NCBI GenBank assembly: GCA_026389975.1
Contig: JAPLGV010000490.1
Location: 1 to 9,089 of the forward strand
Direction: 5' to 3'
Source: Chloroflexota bacterium
Lineage (GTDB): Bacteria > Chloroflexota > Anaerolineae > Anaerolineales > Villigracilaceae
Length of the DNA stretch: 9,089 nt
How positions within the stretch are numbered: position 1 is the stretch's first letter; each line of letters starts with the position of its first letter. The notes beneath the pieces were generated by a model that saw nothing but the letters and a program-made list of their open reading frames with translations, was not told where the DNA came from and searched no databases. This document shows, piece after piece, positions 1 through 5,195 of the stretch. Position numbers and translations under genes: made by a program.

Positions 1-578
1 CTCTCGAAGTAGTCCCGGTTCTCGAACGGGGCACGGGGAGTGGTAGTCCCGGTTCCCGCGAAGTAGTCCCCGTTCCCGGACGGGGCACGGGACGCAACGA
101 GGTAGTCCCGGTTCCCGCACGGGACAAAGTTGGTGCTTCGGTTGTCCTCATTACCCATGACTTGGGTGTGGTGGCGGAGATGGCTGAACGCGTCGCAGTG
201 ATGTATGCTGGTCGGATTGTGGAGCAAGCCGATGTCAAGACCCTGTTCGCCAGCCCGCATCACCCGTACACCCAGGGGCTGATGGGTTCCATCCCTATTC
301 TGGGAAAGATCAAAGAGCGTTTGGAAGTAATCCCTGGCACAGTCCCCAACCTGGTTAATCTACCGCCGGGCTGCCGCTTTGCTCCTCGGTGCAAAGCGCG
401 CATCGAACACCAGTTACAAATTTGTACAGAGACCGAACCAGATTTGATTCCGGTTTCCGTGGTAGTCCCGGTTCCAGCACGGGGCGTGGTAGTCCCGGTT
501 CCAGCACGGGGCTCCGATCACATTGTTCGCTGTTGGCTTTATCAGGATCGGGCGGGACCTCACGCTCCATTGGGGTAA
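1..578 (+). CDS. Peptide ABC transporter ATP-binding protein, OppD/DppD type, C-terminal part (5' end outside window)
   Basis: This is the C-terminal part of the cytoplasmic ATPase that powers oligopeptide or dipeptide import together with the OppF-type ATPase downstream. The frame is open from base 3 and already runs in frame through the repeat array at 9-125. Recognisable protein begins at KVGASVVLITHDLGVV (about 126-173), which contains the H-loop histidine (codon 156-158), followed by VAVMYAGRIVEQ. The oligopeptide-transporter C-terminal domain is clear: HPYTQGL, LPPGCRFAPRCKARI and a final RCWLYQ. Walker A, signature and Walker B would lie upstream of the window. Two insertions are visible: about 39 codons of repeat just before the H-loop strand, and two 9-codon VVVPVPARG units at 459-512, near the end. 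The last ten codons after WLYQ look like an extension. Because the frame stays open, it is called a gene, not a pseudogene. Peptide substrate class is inferred from family only. Confidence 0.88.
   Translation, partial: LEVVPVLERGTGSGSPGSREVVPVPGRGTGRNEVVPVPARDKVGASVVLITHDLGVVAEMAERVAVMYAGRIVEQADVKTLFASPHHPYTQGLMGSIPILGKIKERLEVIPGTVPNLVNLPPGCRFAPRCKARIEHQLQICTETEPDLIPVSVVVPVPARGVVVPVPARGSDHIVRCWLYQDRAGPHAPLG
9..125 (+). repeat. Array of GTAGTCCCGG small repeats inside the OppD-type reading frame
   Basis: Four imperfect copies of the small repeat follow each other: 9-37, 42-60, 63-93 and 102-125. The 63-93 copy is a 31-base long variant matching 617-647 except for one base. The 102-125 copy has perfect 6-base arms, GTCCCG and CGGGAC, around a 9-base loop, so the family is basically a small stem-loop. 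Unit lengths are not all multiples of three, so the copies are read in two frames (VVPVP-type and GSPGS-type). The array of about 117 bases nevertheless keeps the protein frame open into the conserved H-loop strand. Its left boundary may lie closer to the window edge. Confidence 0.85.
459..512 (+). repeat. Two identical tandem 27-bp small repeats inside the OppD-type gene
   Basis: Two identical 27-base units, 459-485 and 486-512, start GTGGTAGTCCCGG and end GCACGGGGC. Each reads as VVVPVPARG in the gene's frame. Removing both restores the sequence IPVS-SDHIVRCWLYQ, which fits the usual C-terminal end of OppD-type ATPases. The insertion is therefore exactly 54 bases, with no frame damage. Confidence 0.92.
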
Positions 579-593
579 GGCGGCAGGTACTAC

Positions 594-647
594 GTGGTAG
601 TCCCGGTTCCCGCGGGGTAGTCCCGGTTCCCGGACGGGGCACGGGAC
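594..647 (+). repeat. Two further small repeats in the oppD-oppF spacer
   Basis: A truncated copy at 594-616 (ends CCCGCGGG) is followed directly by the 31-base long variant at 617-647. The second copy differs by one base from the one at 63-93 inside the gene. Its last two bases overlap the beginning of a different repeat, the GTACTGC...GAACC family at 646-672. Confidence 0.85.
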
Positions 648-672
648 AGGGTACTGCATAACGATGTGAACC
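646..672 (+). repeat. GTACTGC...GAACC repeat, copy 1
   Basis: This 27-base unit starts ACAGGGTACTGC and ends GTGAACC. It is paralleled by equally long units at 3300-3326 and 8514-8540, each followed by an AT-rich tail. It lies in the oppD-oppF spacer directly after a small-repeat copy, so repeat families are stacked here. Confidence 0.75.
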
Positions 673-673
673 A

Positions 674-735
674 AAATTGCTGTAATTACCTGTATTTTTA
701 TCGTTCAAGGTTCACGAATTTATGCAAGAAGCAGT
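674..735 (+). repeat. 62-bp tandem repeat, unit 1 (uninterrupted)
   Basis: This unit is followed head-to-tail by a second unit starting at 736, with a few base differences. It runs from AAATTGCTGTAATT through TTCACGAATTTATG to CAAGAAGCAGT. Read on the other strand it contains TACTGC...GTGAACC, so it seems to be a reversed relative of the GTACTGC...GAACC repeat beside it. It serves as the empty-site reference for the insertion in unit 2. Confidence 0.85.
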
Positions 736-925
736 AAATTGCTGTAATTAACTGTATTTTGATCGTTCAAAGTTCACGTATTTATGACTCTACTGCAAAA
801 ACCATCTAAACACAAAGGTCACGAAGGGGCACGAAGGAAAAGCCTTTATCACTTATCCTTTATGTACGTCGTGTCCTTCGTGTTAAAGACCTTTTTGCAA
901 TGGACTCATTTATGCAAGAAGCAGT
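736..925 (+). repeat. 62-bp tandem repeat, unit 2, split by an insertion
   Basis: The unit is present as 736-786 and 915-925. The two parts join at the same offset as in unit 1 once the 121-base insert and one copy of ATTTATG are removed. The parts add up to exactly 62 bases. Confidence 0.82.
787..907. mobile_element. MITE-like 121-bp hairpin element with 7-bp target duplication
   Basis: The element is flanked by ATTTATG at 780-786 and again at 908-914, a 7-base target duplication. Its ends are imperfect inverted repeats: ACTCTACTGCAAAAA on the left, and the complement of the right end reads AGTCCATTGCAAAAA, matching at 12 of 15 positions. The arms continue to pair inside, with AACACAAAGG on the left against AACACGAAGG on the complement of the right, so most of the element can fold into one long hairpin. 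It has no open reading frame of note. It needs a transposase from elsewhere if it moves by transposition; none is in the window. The uninterrupted unit at 674-735 supports the insertion boundaries. Assignment to a transposon family is not possible from sequence alone. Confidence 0.78.
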
Positions 926-938
926 ATTACATTAGACT

Positions 939-942
939 GGAG
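939..942 (+). promoter_or_regulatory. Ribosome binding site of the OppF-type gene
   Basis: GGAG lies nine bases before ATG 952 and supports that start over the second ATG at 958. It lies after the repeat block, so the gene keeps its own translation start despite the enlarged spacer. Confidence 0.6.
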
Positions 943-951
943 TAGTTCTCA

Positions 952-1950
952 ATGACCATGACAGCGACGAGCGAACCTATTGTTGGAAAAGATCTGGTGG
1001 TGGTAAAAGACCTGGTGAAGTATTTCCCTGTCCGCTCCGGGTTGTTACAGCGCGTAGTTGCCTGGGTGCAGGCTGTGGATGGGGTAAGTTTCACTATTCG
1101 CGAAGGAGAAACCCTGGGAATGGTGGGCGAATCCGGTTGCGGTAAAACAACCGTTGGACGAGCCATGCTGCGCTTGATTGAACCGACTTCAGGTTCGGTT
1201 TATTTTGATGGGACGGATGTCCTTAGTTTGAAGGGGAGTGCATTGAAATCCATGCGCCGTAACATGCAAATCATCTTCCAGGACCCGTATGCCTCGCTTG
1301 ATCCGCGCATGCCCATTGGTGAGTCGGTGATGGAAGGCCTGAATATACATGGCATTGGTACTCACCGCGAGCGGGTTGAAACCATGCTGGAGATACTGAA
1401 GAAAGTCGGTCTGGAAGATTATCACGCCCGCCGCTACCCGCATGAGTTCTCTGGCGGACAGCGTCAGCGCATTGGGATTGCACGTGCCCTGGCCCTGCGT
1501 CCCAAGTTCATCATCTGCGACGAGCCAGTCTCGGCGCTGGATGTGTCCATCCAGTCGCAGGTTTTGAATATCTTGAAAGACCTCCAGCGGGAATTTGGGT
1601 TAACCTACCTGTTTATTGCCCACAACTTGAGCGTAGTGGAACATATCTCAGACCGTGTGGCGGTGATGTACCTGGGCAAAATGGTGGAACTGGCTGGCCG
1701 CGAGGATCTCTATCGCGAAGCACTGCACCCGTATACCAAAGCGCTGTTCTCGGCCATCCCGGTTCCCGACCCGACTATCAAGCGGGACCGCATCATCCTG
1801 AAAGGCGACGTGCCCAGCCCGCTCAATCCGCCCAAGGGCTGTCGGTTTCATCCGCGTTGCCCGGTGGCGATTGACAAGTGTTCGGTCGAGGAACCAGTCT
1901 TCAAGGAATCTAAACCGGATCACTGGGCAGCTTGCTGGTTGGTGGAATAA
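952..1950 (+). CDS. Peptide ABC transporter ATP-binding protein, OppF/DppF type
   Basis: This 332-residue cytoplasmic ATPase pairs with the OppD-type subunit upstream to drive import of peptides or similar solutes. All ATPase motifs are present in order: Walker A GESGCGKTT (59-67), Q-loop Q110 (IIFQDPYASLDPR), signature FSGGQRQR (166-173), Walker B FIICDEP, D-loop SALD (194-197) and H-loop histidine 224 (FIAHNLS). The oligopeptide C-terminal domain follows, with GCRFHPRCP (297-305), cysteine 310 and cysteine 328 (ACWL). The length is normal for the family and no repeat has entered it. The OppD-type gene ends 373 bases upstream, an unusually wide gap for this pair, filled by repeats. A response regulator gene starts 16 bases downstream and may be co-transcribed. 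OppF and DppF cannot be separated without the permease and binding-protein genes. Confidence 0.95.
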   Translation: MTMTATSEPIVGKDLVVVKDLVKYFPVRSGLLQRVVAWVQAVDGVSFTIREGETLGMVGESGCGKTTVGRAMLRLIEPTSGSVYFDGTDVLSLKGSALKSMRRNMQIIFQDPYASLDPRMPIGESVMEGLNIHGIGTHRERVETMLEILKKVGLEDYHARRYPHEFSGGQRQRIGIARALALRPKFIICDEPVSALDVSIQSQVLNILKDLQREFGLTYLFIAHNLSVVEHISDRVAVMYLGKMVELAGREDLYREALHPYTKALFSAIPVPDPTIKRDRIILKGDVPSPLNPPKGCRFHPRCPVAIDKCSVEEPVFKESKPDHWAACWLVE

Positions 1951-1966
1951 TCTTTTTGGGAAACAT

Positions 1967-3073
1967 ATGTCCCCACAGCGTATTTTGATTGTAGAAGATC
2001 AACGTGAGGTCAGCCGCCTGCTGCGCTCGACACTGGAAACCCTTGAGGTTGAACTCGAGGTGGTTGAAATTCCATCCGGCGAGGAAGCCATTCTCTATAG
2101 CTCTCGCAACAAAGTAGACCTGCTGGTTTCTGATTACCGTCTGGCGGGAATGTCGGGCATCGAATTAATGCGCAAGGTGCAAAAAAACCAGCCTCAGGCC
2201 AAGATCATTCTGGTGACCGGGCAGACCGATCCCAAGATCCGCGTGGTAGTCCCGGTTCCAGCACGGGGCAAAGAAGTCGCCGAGGCCGGGGCAGATGCCT
2301 TCTTCATCAAACCGGTCCCGATGGCCGATTTCCTGGACGCGGTTGAACGTCACCTGAATTTGGTCGAGACGATTCTGCCGCCTGAACCGATTGCGGCTGA
2401 TGATACTGAGATCCAGCGCGGCCTTCCGGACCTTCTGGCTGGCTTGCGCCAGGAACTGGCCGCGACCGCTGTTCTCCTGCTAAATGACACCGGTCGAATC
2501 CTGGCGCGTGCCGGGGACCTTGCCGGAGGCCTTGGCCACGATAACGAAGTTGCCCTGATTTCTTCTTTGCTTTCAATTCACAGCGCTGGAAAGAAGGTAT
2601 CGCGTCTCATCGGCCAAAAAATTGCCTCCCGAAGGTGGTACATTATTGAGGGTGGCAAATATGATCTGGTTTTTGCTTTGTTTGGGTTGACACATGCCAT
2701 GCTGGTCATCGGGAAGGGGATCCGCTGGACCGAAGGGTATCAGGGTTTGAAAACGGTTGACATTTTCTCAGCAGCGCGAAAGAATATTGAACAAGTGATC
2801 GGCGAGACAGCCCAGGGCACTTCTGCCACCCAGGAACCGCTTACAACTCCGTTGCCCCGTGCTCGAACCGGGACTACGGAAGTGGTCGAGCAGAGTATGA
2901 AAGAATTGGCGCCGTTGTTCAAGGATGCGAAAAAGAAACTCAAACCCGCCGAGGTGAACGAGTTCTGGAATAAGGCCGCCGATAAGCACAAAGCGCCCTC
3001 CAAACCGGATATGCTCTCTTATGAGCAGGCTAAACAACTTGGCCTTGGCCCCGCCGAAGGCGATGAGTCCTAG
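1967..3073 (+). CDS. Response regulator receiver protein with roadblock/LC7-like second domain
   Basis: This 368-residue protein starts at ATG 1967, preceded by a weak GGGA; the frame upstream overlaps the ABC gene and is not used. The receiver domain (about 1-132) has acidic residues E10-D11, phospho-acceptor D56 (VSDYR), T84 (LVTG) and K115 (FFIKP). Nine residues, VVVPVPARG at 93-101, sit between KIR and KEVAEAGA in what should be helix 4; they are encoded by a 27-base repeat. The middle region (about 150-280) resembles a roadblock/LC7 or related small-ligand/regulatory fold (LLLNDTGRILARAGD, then YDLVFALFG); this assignment is tentative. A linker at 296-304 carries a second, reverse-oriented repeat (PRARTGTT). 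The C-terminus is charged and ends without a DNA-binding helix-turn-helix, so signalling by protein contact is more likely than direct transcription control. No histidine kinase gene is in view. Confidence 0.85.
   Translation: MSPQRILIVEDQREVSRLLRSTLETLEVELEVVEIPSGEEAILYSSRNKVDLLVSDYRLAGMSGIELMRKVQKNQPQAKIILVTGQTDPKIRVVVPVPARGKEVAEAGADAFFIKPVPMADFLDAVERHLNLVETILPPEPIAADDTEIQRGLPDLLAGLRQELAATAVLLLNDTGRILARAGDLAGGLGHDNEVALISSLLSIHSAGKKVSRLIGQKIASRRWYIIEGGKYDLVFALFGLTHAMLVIGKGIRWTEGYQGLKTVDIFSAARKNIEQVIGETAQGTSATQEPLTTPLPRARTGTTEVVEQSMKELAPLFKDAKKKLKPAEVNEFWNKAADKHKAPSKPDMLSYEQAKQLGLGPAEGDES
2243..2269 (+). repeat. 27-bp small repeat inserted in the receiver domain
   Basis: The unit is identical to the pair at 459-512. 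It is read as VVVPVPARG in frame. Deleting it leaves DPKIRKEVAEAGADAFFIKP, a normal receiver helix 4 to strand 5 sequence, so this is an exact 9-codon insertion. Confidence 0.92.
2854..2880 (-). repeat. Small repeat, reverse orientation, in the response regulator linker
   Basis: Read on the minus strand it contains GTAGTCCCGG, TTCGAG and CACGGGGC. On the plus strand it encodes PRARTGTT. It lies between the middle domain and the charged C-terminus, a region likely to tolerate added residues. The last three bases differ from consensus, so the exact right boundary is uncertain. Confidence 0.82.
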
Positions 3074-3099
3074 CCATGCCGCCGGGGCTGTGATACAAT
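3071..3099 (+). promoter_or_regulatory. Likely promoter of tRNA-Gln
   Basis: An extended -10, TGATACAAT, lies at 3091-3099, with a weak -35, TAGCCA, at 3071-3076 and a 17-base spacer. The -35 overlaps the stop codon of the response regulator. The predicted start near 3106 is just before the small repeat that separates it from the tRNA. Confidence 0.5.
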
Positions 3100-3108
3100 T
3101 CACGCCGC

Positions 3109-3135
3109 CTCCCGTGCTCGAACCGGGATTACCAT
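3109..3135 (-). repeat. Small repeat forming the 5' leader of tRNA-Gln
   Basis: This reverse-oriented copy matches about 23 of 27 consensus positions and ends on the base directly before the tRNA. It falls between the predicted transcription start and the mature 5' end, so RNase P would remove it from the transcript. Confidence 0.8.
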
Positions 3136-3206
3136 TGGGGCGTTGTGCAACGGCAGCACGTCAGCCTTTGGAGCTGATTATCTTGGTTCGAATCCAGGCG
3201 CCCCAG
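3136..3206 (+). tRNA. trnQ: tRNA-Gln (anticodon UUG)
   Basis: This 71-base cloverleaf has acceptor arms TGGGGCG and CGCCCCA with discriminator G. The D arm is GTGC/GCAC with a 7-base loop, and the anticodon arm is TCAGC/GCTGA with loop CTTTGGA, giving anticodon TTG. The T arm is CTTGG/CCAGG with loop TTCGAAT. The weak U1-A72 first pair is typical of bacterial glutamine tRNAs. CCA is not encoded (the next bases are CCT) and must be added after transcription. Confidence 0.95.
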
Positions 3207-3213
3207 CCTTGAT

Positions 3214-3243
3214 CTCCGCCTGCCCGAAGGGCGGAGGTTTTTT
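3214..3243 (+). terminator. Rho-independent terminator after tRNA-Gln
   Basis: CTCCGCC (3214-3220) pairs with GGCGGAG (3230-3236), followed by GTTTTTT. It begins eight bases after the tRNA and would end both the tRNA transcript and any read-through from the response regulator gene. Confidence 0.85.
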
Positions 3244-3250
3244 CCTCCTA

Positions 3251-3274
3251 TTTAAACCTCGTCGTATTTCTAAT
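3251..3274 (+). repeat. TTYRAACC...ATTTCTAAT repeat, copy 1
   Basis: This 24-base unit starts TTTAAACCTCG and ends TATTTCTAAT. Units of the same length are at 6145-6168 and 6374-6397. It lies in the tRNA-glmU spacer. The shared AACC core and AT-rich tail suggest it is related to the GTACTGC...GAACC family. Confidence 0.65.
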
Positions 3275-3299
3275 GCTGGCAGCGCAGGCCCTTTTGGTT

Positions 3300-3326
3300 A
3301 CAGAGTACTGCGTTAAAAATTGAACC
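3300..3326 (+). repeat. GTACTGC...GAACC repeat, copy 2
   Basis: This 27-base unit starts ACAGAGTACTGCG and ends TTGAACC, followed by an AT-rich tail. It lies 75 bases before the glmU start and is colinear with the copies at 646 and 8514. Confidence 0.72.
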
Positions 3327-3376
3327 TAAATCTTGTTATTTCCGAGTCTTTCGATATAGGAAAGCTCATCGATATA

Positions 3377-3394
3377 TGCTATAAGCAGTAGGAG
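3377..3394 (+). promoter_or_regulatory. Possible extended -10 and ribosome binding site of glmU
   Basis: TGCTATAAG at 3377-3385 resembles an extended -10 but would leave a very short leader. An alternative is TTGTTA (3333-3338), 16 bases, TATAGG (3355-3360). AGGAG at 3390-3394 is six bases before ATG 3401 and only touches the earlier ATG at 3395, which selects 3401 as the start. Confidence 0.4.
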
Positions 3395-3400
3395 ATGCCC

Positions 3401-4786
3401 ATGAAAATTACTGCTGTTATCCTCGCTGCCGGACAGGGCACGCGCATGAACTCCGATCTGCCGAAGGTGCTGCATCCCGTCTGTGGAGTACCGATGATCG
3501 CCCATTCCCTGGCCGCTGTGAAAGCCGCCAGCAGCGAGACGCCGGTTGTCATCATCGGACACGGGGCCGAAGCGGTGCGCGAGTTCCTCGGCGAGAAGGC
3601 CCGCTGCGTCATTCAGGACCCGCAACTGGGCACCGGGCACGCCGTCCAGCAGGCCGAATCCATCCTGCGCGGCAAAACCGACCTGGTGCTGGTGACCTAC
3701 GCCGATATGCCGCTGCTGCGCCCTGAGACCATCGAGGGGCTCGTCGAGACCCAGAAAGCCAACAAGGGCCCGCTCACCATGTTGACGGTCAGCGCGGCCG
3801 ATCCGCGCGGGTTCGGGCGGGTGGTCCGAGCTCCGGGTGGCAGCGTGCAGGCCATCATCGAGGAAGCCGCGGCGACGGAGGAGCAATTGTCCATCCACGA
3901 GTTGAACGTCGGCGCGTACTGTTTCTCCGCCGATTGGTTGTGGGAAGCCCTGCACAAAATTAAAGTTTCGCCCCGTGCTGGAAACGGGACTACTACGCAA
4001 AAGGGTGAATATTACCTGACGGATACGGTTGCACTGGCAGTGCAGGCCGGGCTGACGGTGCAGGCGCTGGTCAGCGATGACCTGGTGGAGACGATTGGCA
4101 TTAACACCCGCGTCCACCTGGCGGAGGCAGAGCTGGCCATGCGCCAGCGCATCAATCGGGCGCACATGCTGGCGGGAGTGACTATCGTGGACCCAGCTTC
4201 GACCTACATCGAACCGGGTATAAAGATTGGCCGGGATACGGTCATCTGGCCGAATACCTATCTACGCGGCAAGACGGTCATCGGCGAAGGTTGTGTCATC
4301 GGGCCGAATACTATCGCGGAGGATACGACTGTCGGTGATTGCTGTGAAATCCTGGCTGCCGTGATGGAAGGGGCCGTGGTCGAAGACAACGTAGGCATTG
4401 GGCCGTTTGCCCGTTTGCGCAAGGGGGCGCACCTGTGCAAGGGCGTCCACGTGGGCAACTTCGGCGAGGTCAAGGATTCAACTCTCGGCCCCGGTACGAA
4501 GATGGGGCACTTCTCGTACATTGGCAATGCCATCATTGGCGAAGATGTCAATATCGGGGCGGGGACGGTCACCTGCAATTACGACGGCGTCCATAAAAAC
4601 CAGACTGAGATTGGTGAGGGCGCGTTCATCGGTTCGGATACCATGCTGGTTGCGCCAGTGAAGATTGGGGCGCGCTCCCGCACCGGCGCGGGGGCGGTGG
4701 TCACGAAGGATGTGGAGCCGGATACGCTGGTGGTCGGCGTCCCGGCGCGGCCCATCAAGAAATTGAACGAGGCGAAAGATGATTAA
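3401..4786 (+). CDS. glmU: Bifunctional GlmU: GlcN-1-P acetyltransferase / GlcNAc-1-P uridyltransferase
   Basis: GlmU makes UDP-GlcNAc, the precursor for peptidoglycan and other surface glycans, in the cytoplasm. It has 461 residues, about 452 without the insertion, which is normal. The N-terminal uridyltransferase domain shows LAAGQGTRM (8-16), K22, GTGHA (77-81), a metal-binding aspartate at 102 (YADMP in place of the usual GDxP), E154, N169 and GINTR (233-237). The C-terminal left-handed beta-helix runs from about 265 to 450 and includes ARLRKGAHL, catalytic histidine 370 (MGHFSYIG) and NIGAGTVTCNYDG. Nine residues, PRAGNGTTT at 191-199, are encoded by a reverse-oriented 27-base repeat and sit just before QKGEYYLTD, a conserved motif near the sugar-nucleotide pocket. 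Start 3401 has AGGAG six bases upstream. cdd overlaps its 3' end by 8 bases, suggesting translational coupling. Confidence 0.97.
   Translation: MKITAVILAAGQGTRMNSDLPKVLHPVCGVPMIAHSLAAVKAASSETPVVIIGHGAEAVREFLGEKARCVIQDPQLGTGHAVQQAESILRGKTDLVLVTYADMPLLRPETIEGLVETQKANKGPLTMLTVSAADPRGFGRVVRAPGGSVQAIIEEAAATEEQLSIHELNVGAYCFSADWLWEALHKIKVSPRAGNGTTTQKGEYYLTDTVALAVQAGLTVQALVSDDLVETIGINTRVHLAEAELAMRQRINRAHMLAGVTIVDPASTYIEPGIKIGRDTVIWPNTYLRGKTVIGEGCVIGPNTIAEDTTVGDCCEILAAVMEGAVVEDNVGIGPFARLRKGAHLCKGVHVGNFGEVKDSTLGPGTKMGHFSYIGNAIIGEDVNIGAGTVTCNYDGVHKNQTEIGEGAFIGSDTMLVAPVKIGARSRTGAGAVVTKDVEPDTLVVGVPARPIKKLNEAKDD
3970..3996 (-). repeat. 27-bp small repeat inserted in glmU
   Basis: On the minus strand the unit contains GTAGTAGTCCCG and ends CCAGCACGGGGC. 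On the plus strand it adds PRAGNGTTT. Removing it gives KIKVSQKGEYYLTD, which aligns with ordinary GlmU such as NNNAQGEYYITD of Escherichia coli. Exact 9-codon insertion. Confidence 0.92.
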
Positions 4787-5189
4787 ACTGACCGATGATG
4801 AACGCCGCACGTTGATTGACCTGGCAAACGAAGCCCGTCGCCGGGCATACGCTCCGTACTCGAACTACCAGGTCGGCGCGGCGCTGCGGACGAAGTCCGG
4901 GCGCCTCTTCACCGGCTGTAACGTCGAGAATGCTGCCTACCCAACCAGCATGTGTGCCGAGCGCGTCGCCATCTACAAAGCGGTCTCGGAAGGGGAAAAG
5001 GAGTTTGATGTGATCGCGGTGGTCACACCCAATGGCGGGACGCCGTGCGGCGGCTGCCGTCAGGTGATGGCAGAATTCGGTCTCGACACGCTTGTACTGG
5101 TCGCCGATGGCGAAGGCCGCCTGGTGCAGGAGACCACCGTTGCCGGGCTGCTGCCAAGGGCGTTTACGCCGAAGGATTTAGGCAAATAG
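4779..5189 (+). CDS. cdd: Cytidine deaminase
   Basis: This 136-residue enzyme hydrolyses cytidine and deoxycytidine to uridine and deoxyuridine in pyrimidine salvage. It is the short, homotetrameric zinc type by length. Substrate-binding NVEN is at 48-51. The zinc and catalytic site is C59-A-E61 (MCAERVA) and C90-GG-C93 (PCGGCRQ). The C-terminus has the usual LLPRAFTPKDL. The start at 4779 lies inside the end of glmU (8-base overlap), with GAGG six bases upstream, so the two are probably one operon. No repeat has entered this gene. Confidence 0.97.
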   Translation: MIKLTDDERRTLIDLANEARRRAYAPYSNYQVGAALRTKSGRLFTGCNVENAAYPTSMCAERVAIYKAVSEGEKEFDVIAVVTPNGGTPCGGCRQVMAEFGLDTLVLVADGEGRLVQETTVAGLLPRAFTPKDLGK

Positions 5190-5195
5190 GGATTT

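Noticed and set aside
9..125. CRISPR array
   Set aside because: The copies differ in length and have no uniform spacers, and the stretch is read as part of a protein. The same repeat occurs singly at many other sites.
1..578. OppD-type gene as a pseudogene
   Set aside because: Despite two repeat insertions, the frame is open throughout the window and the C-terminal domain is intact. The upstream part is not visible, so this could still change.
355..708. Several open frames on both strands across 355-708
   Set aside because: They arise because the small repeat is open in five of six frames; their protein text is mostly repeat.
1757..1776. Small repeat copy inside the OppF-type gene
   Set aside because: The similarity (CCCGGTTCCCG) covers only eleven bases and encodes the ordinary AIPVPDP of this protein family.
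3021..3212. 63-codon open frame across the tRNA
   Set aside because: It overlaps the end of the response regulator gene, a repeat and the tRNA-Gln gene.
3326..4165. 279-codon open frame on the minus strand
   Set aside because: It lies opposite glmU, shows no family pattern and follows from the GC-rich codon use of glmU.
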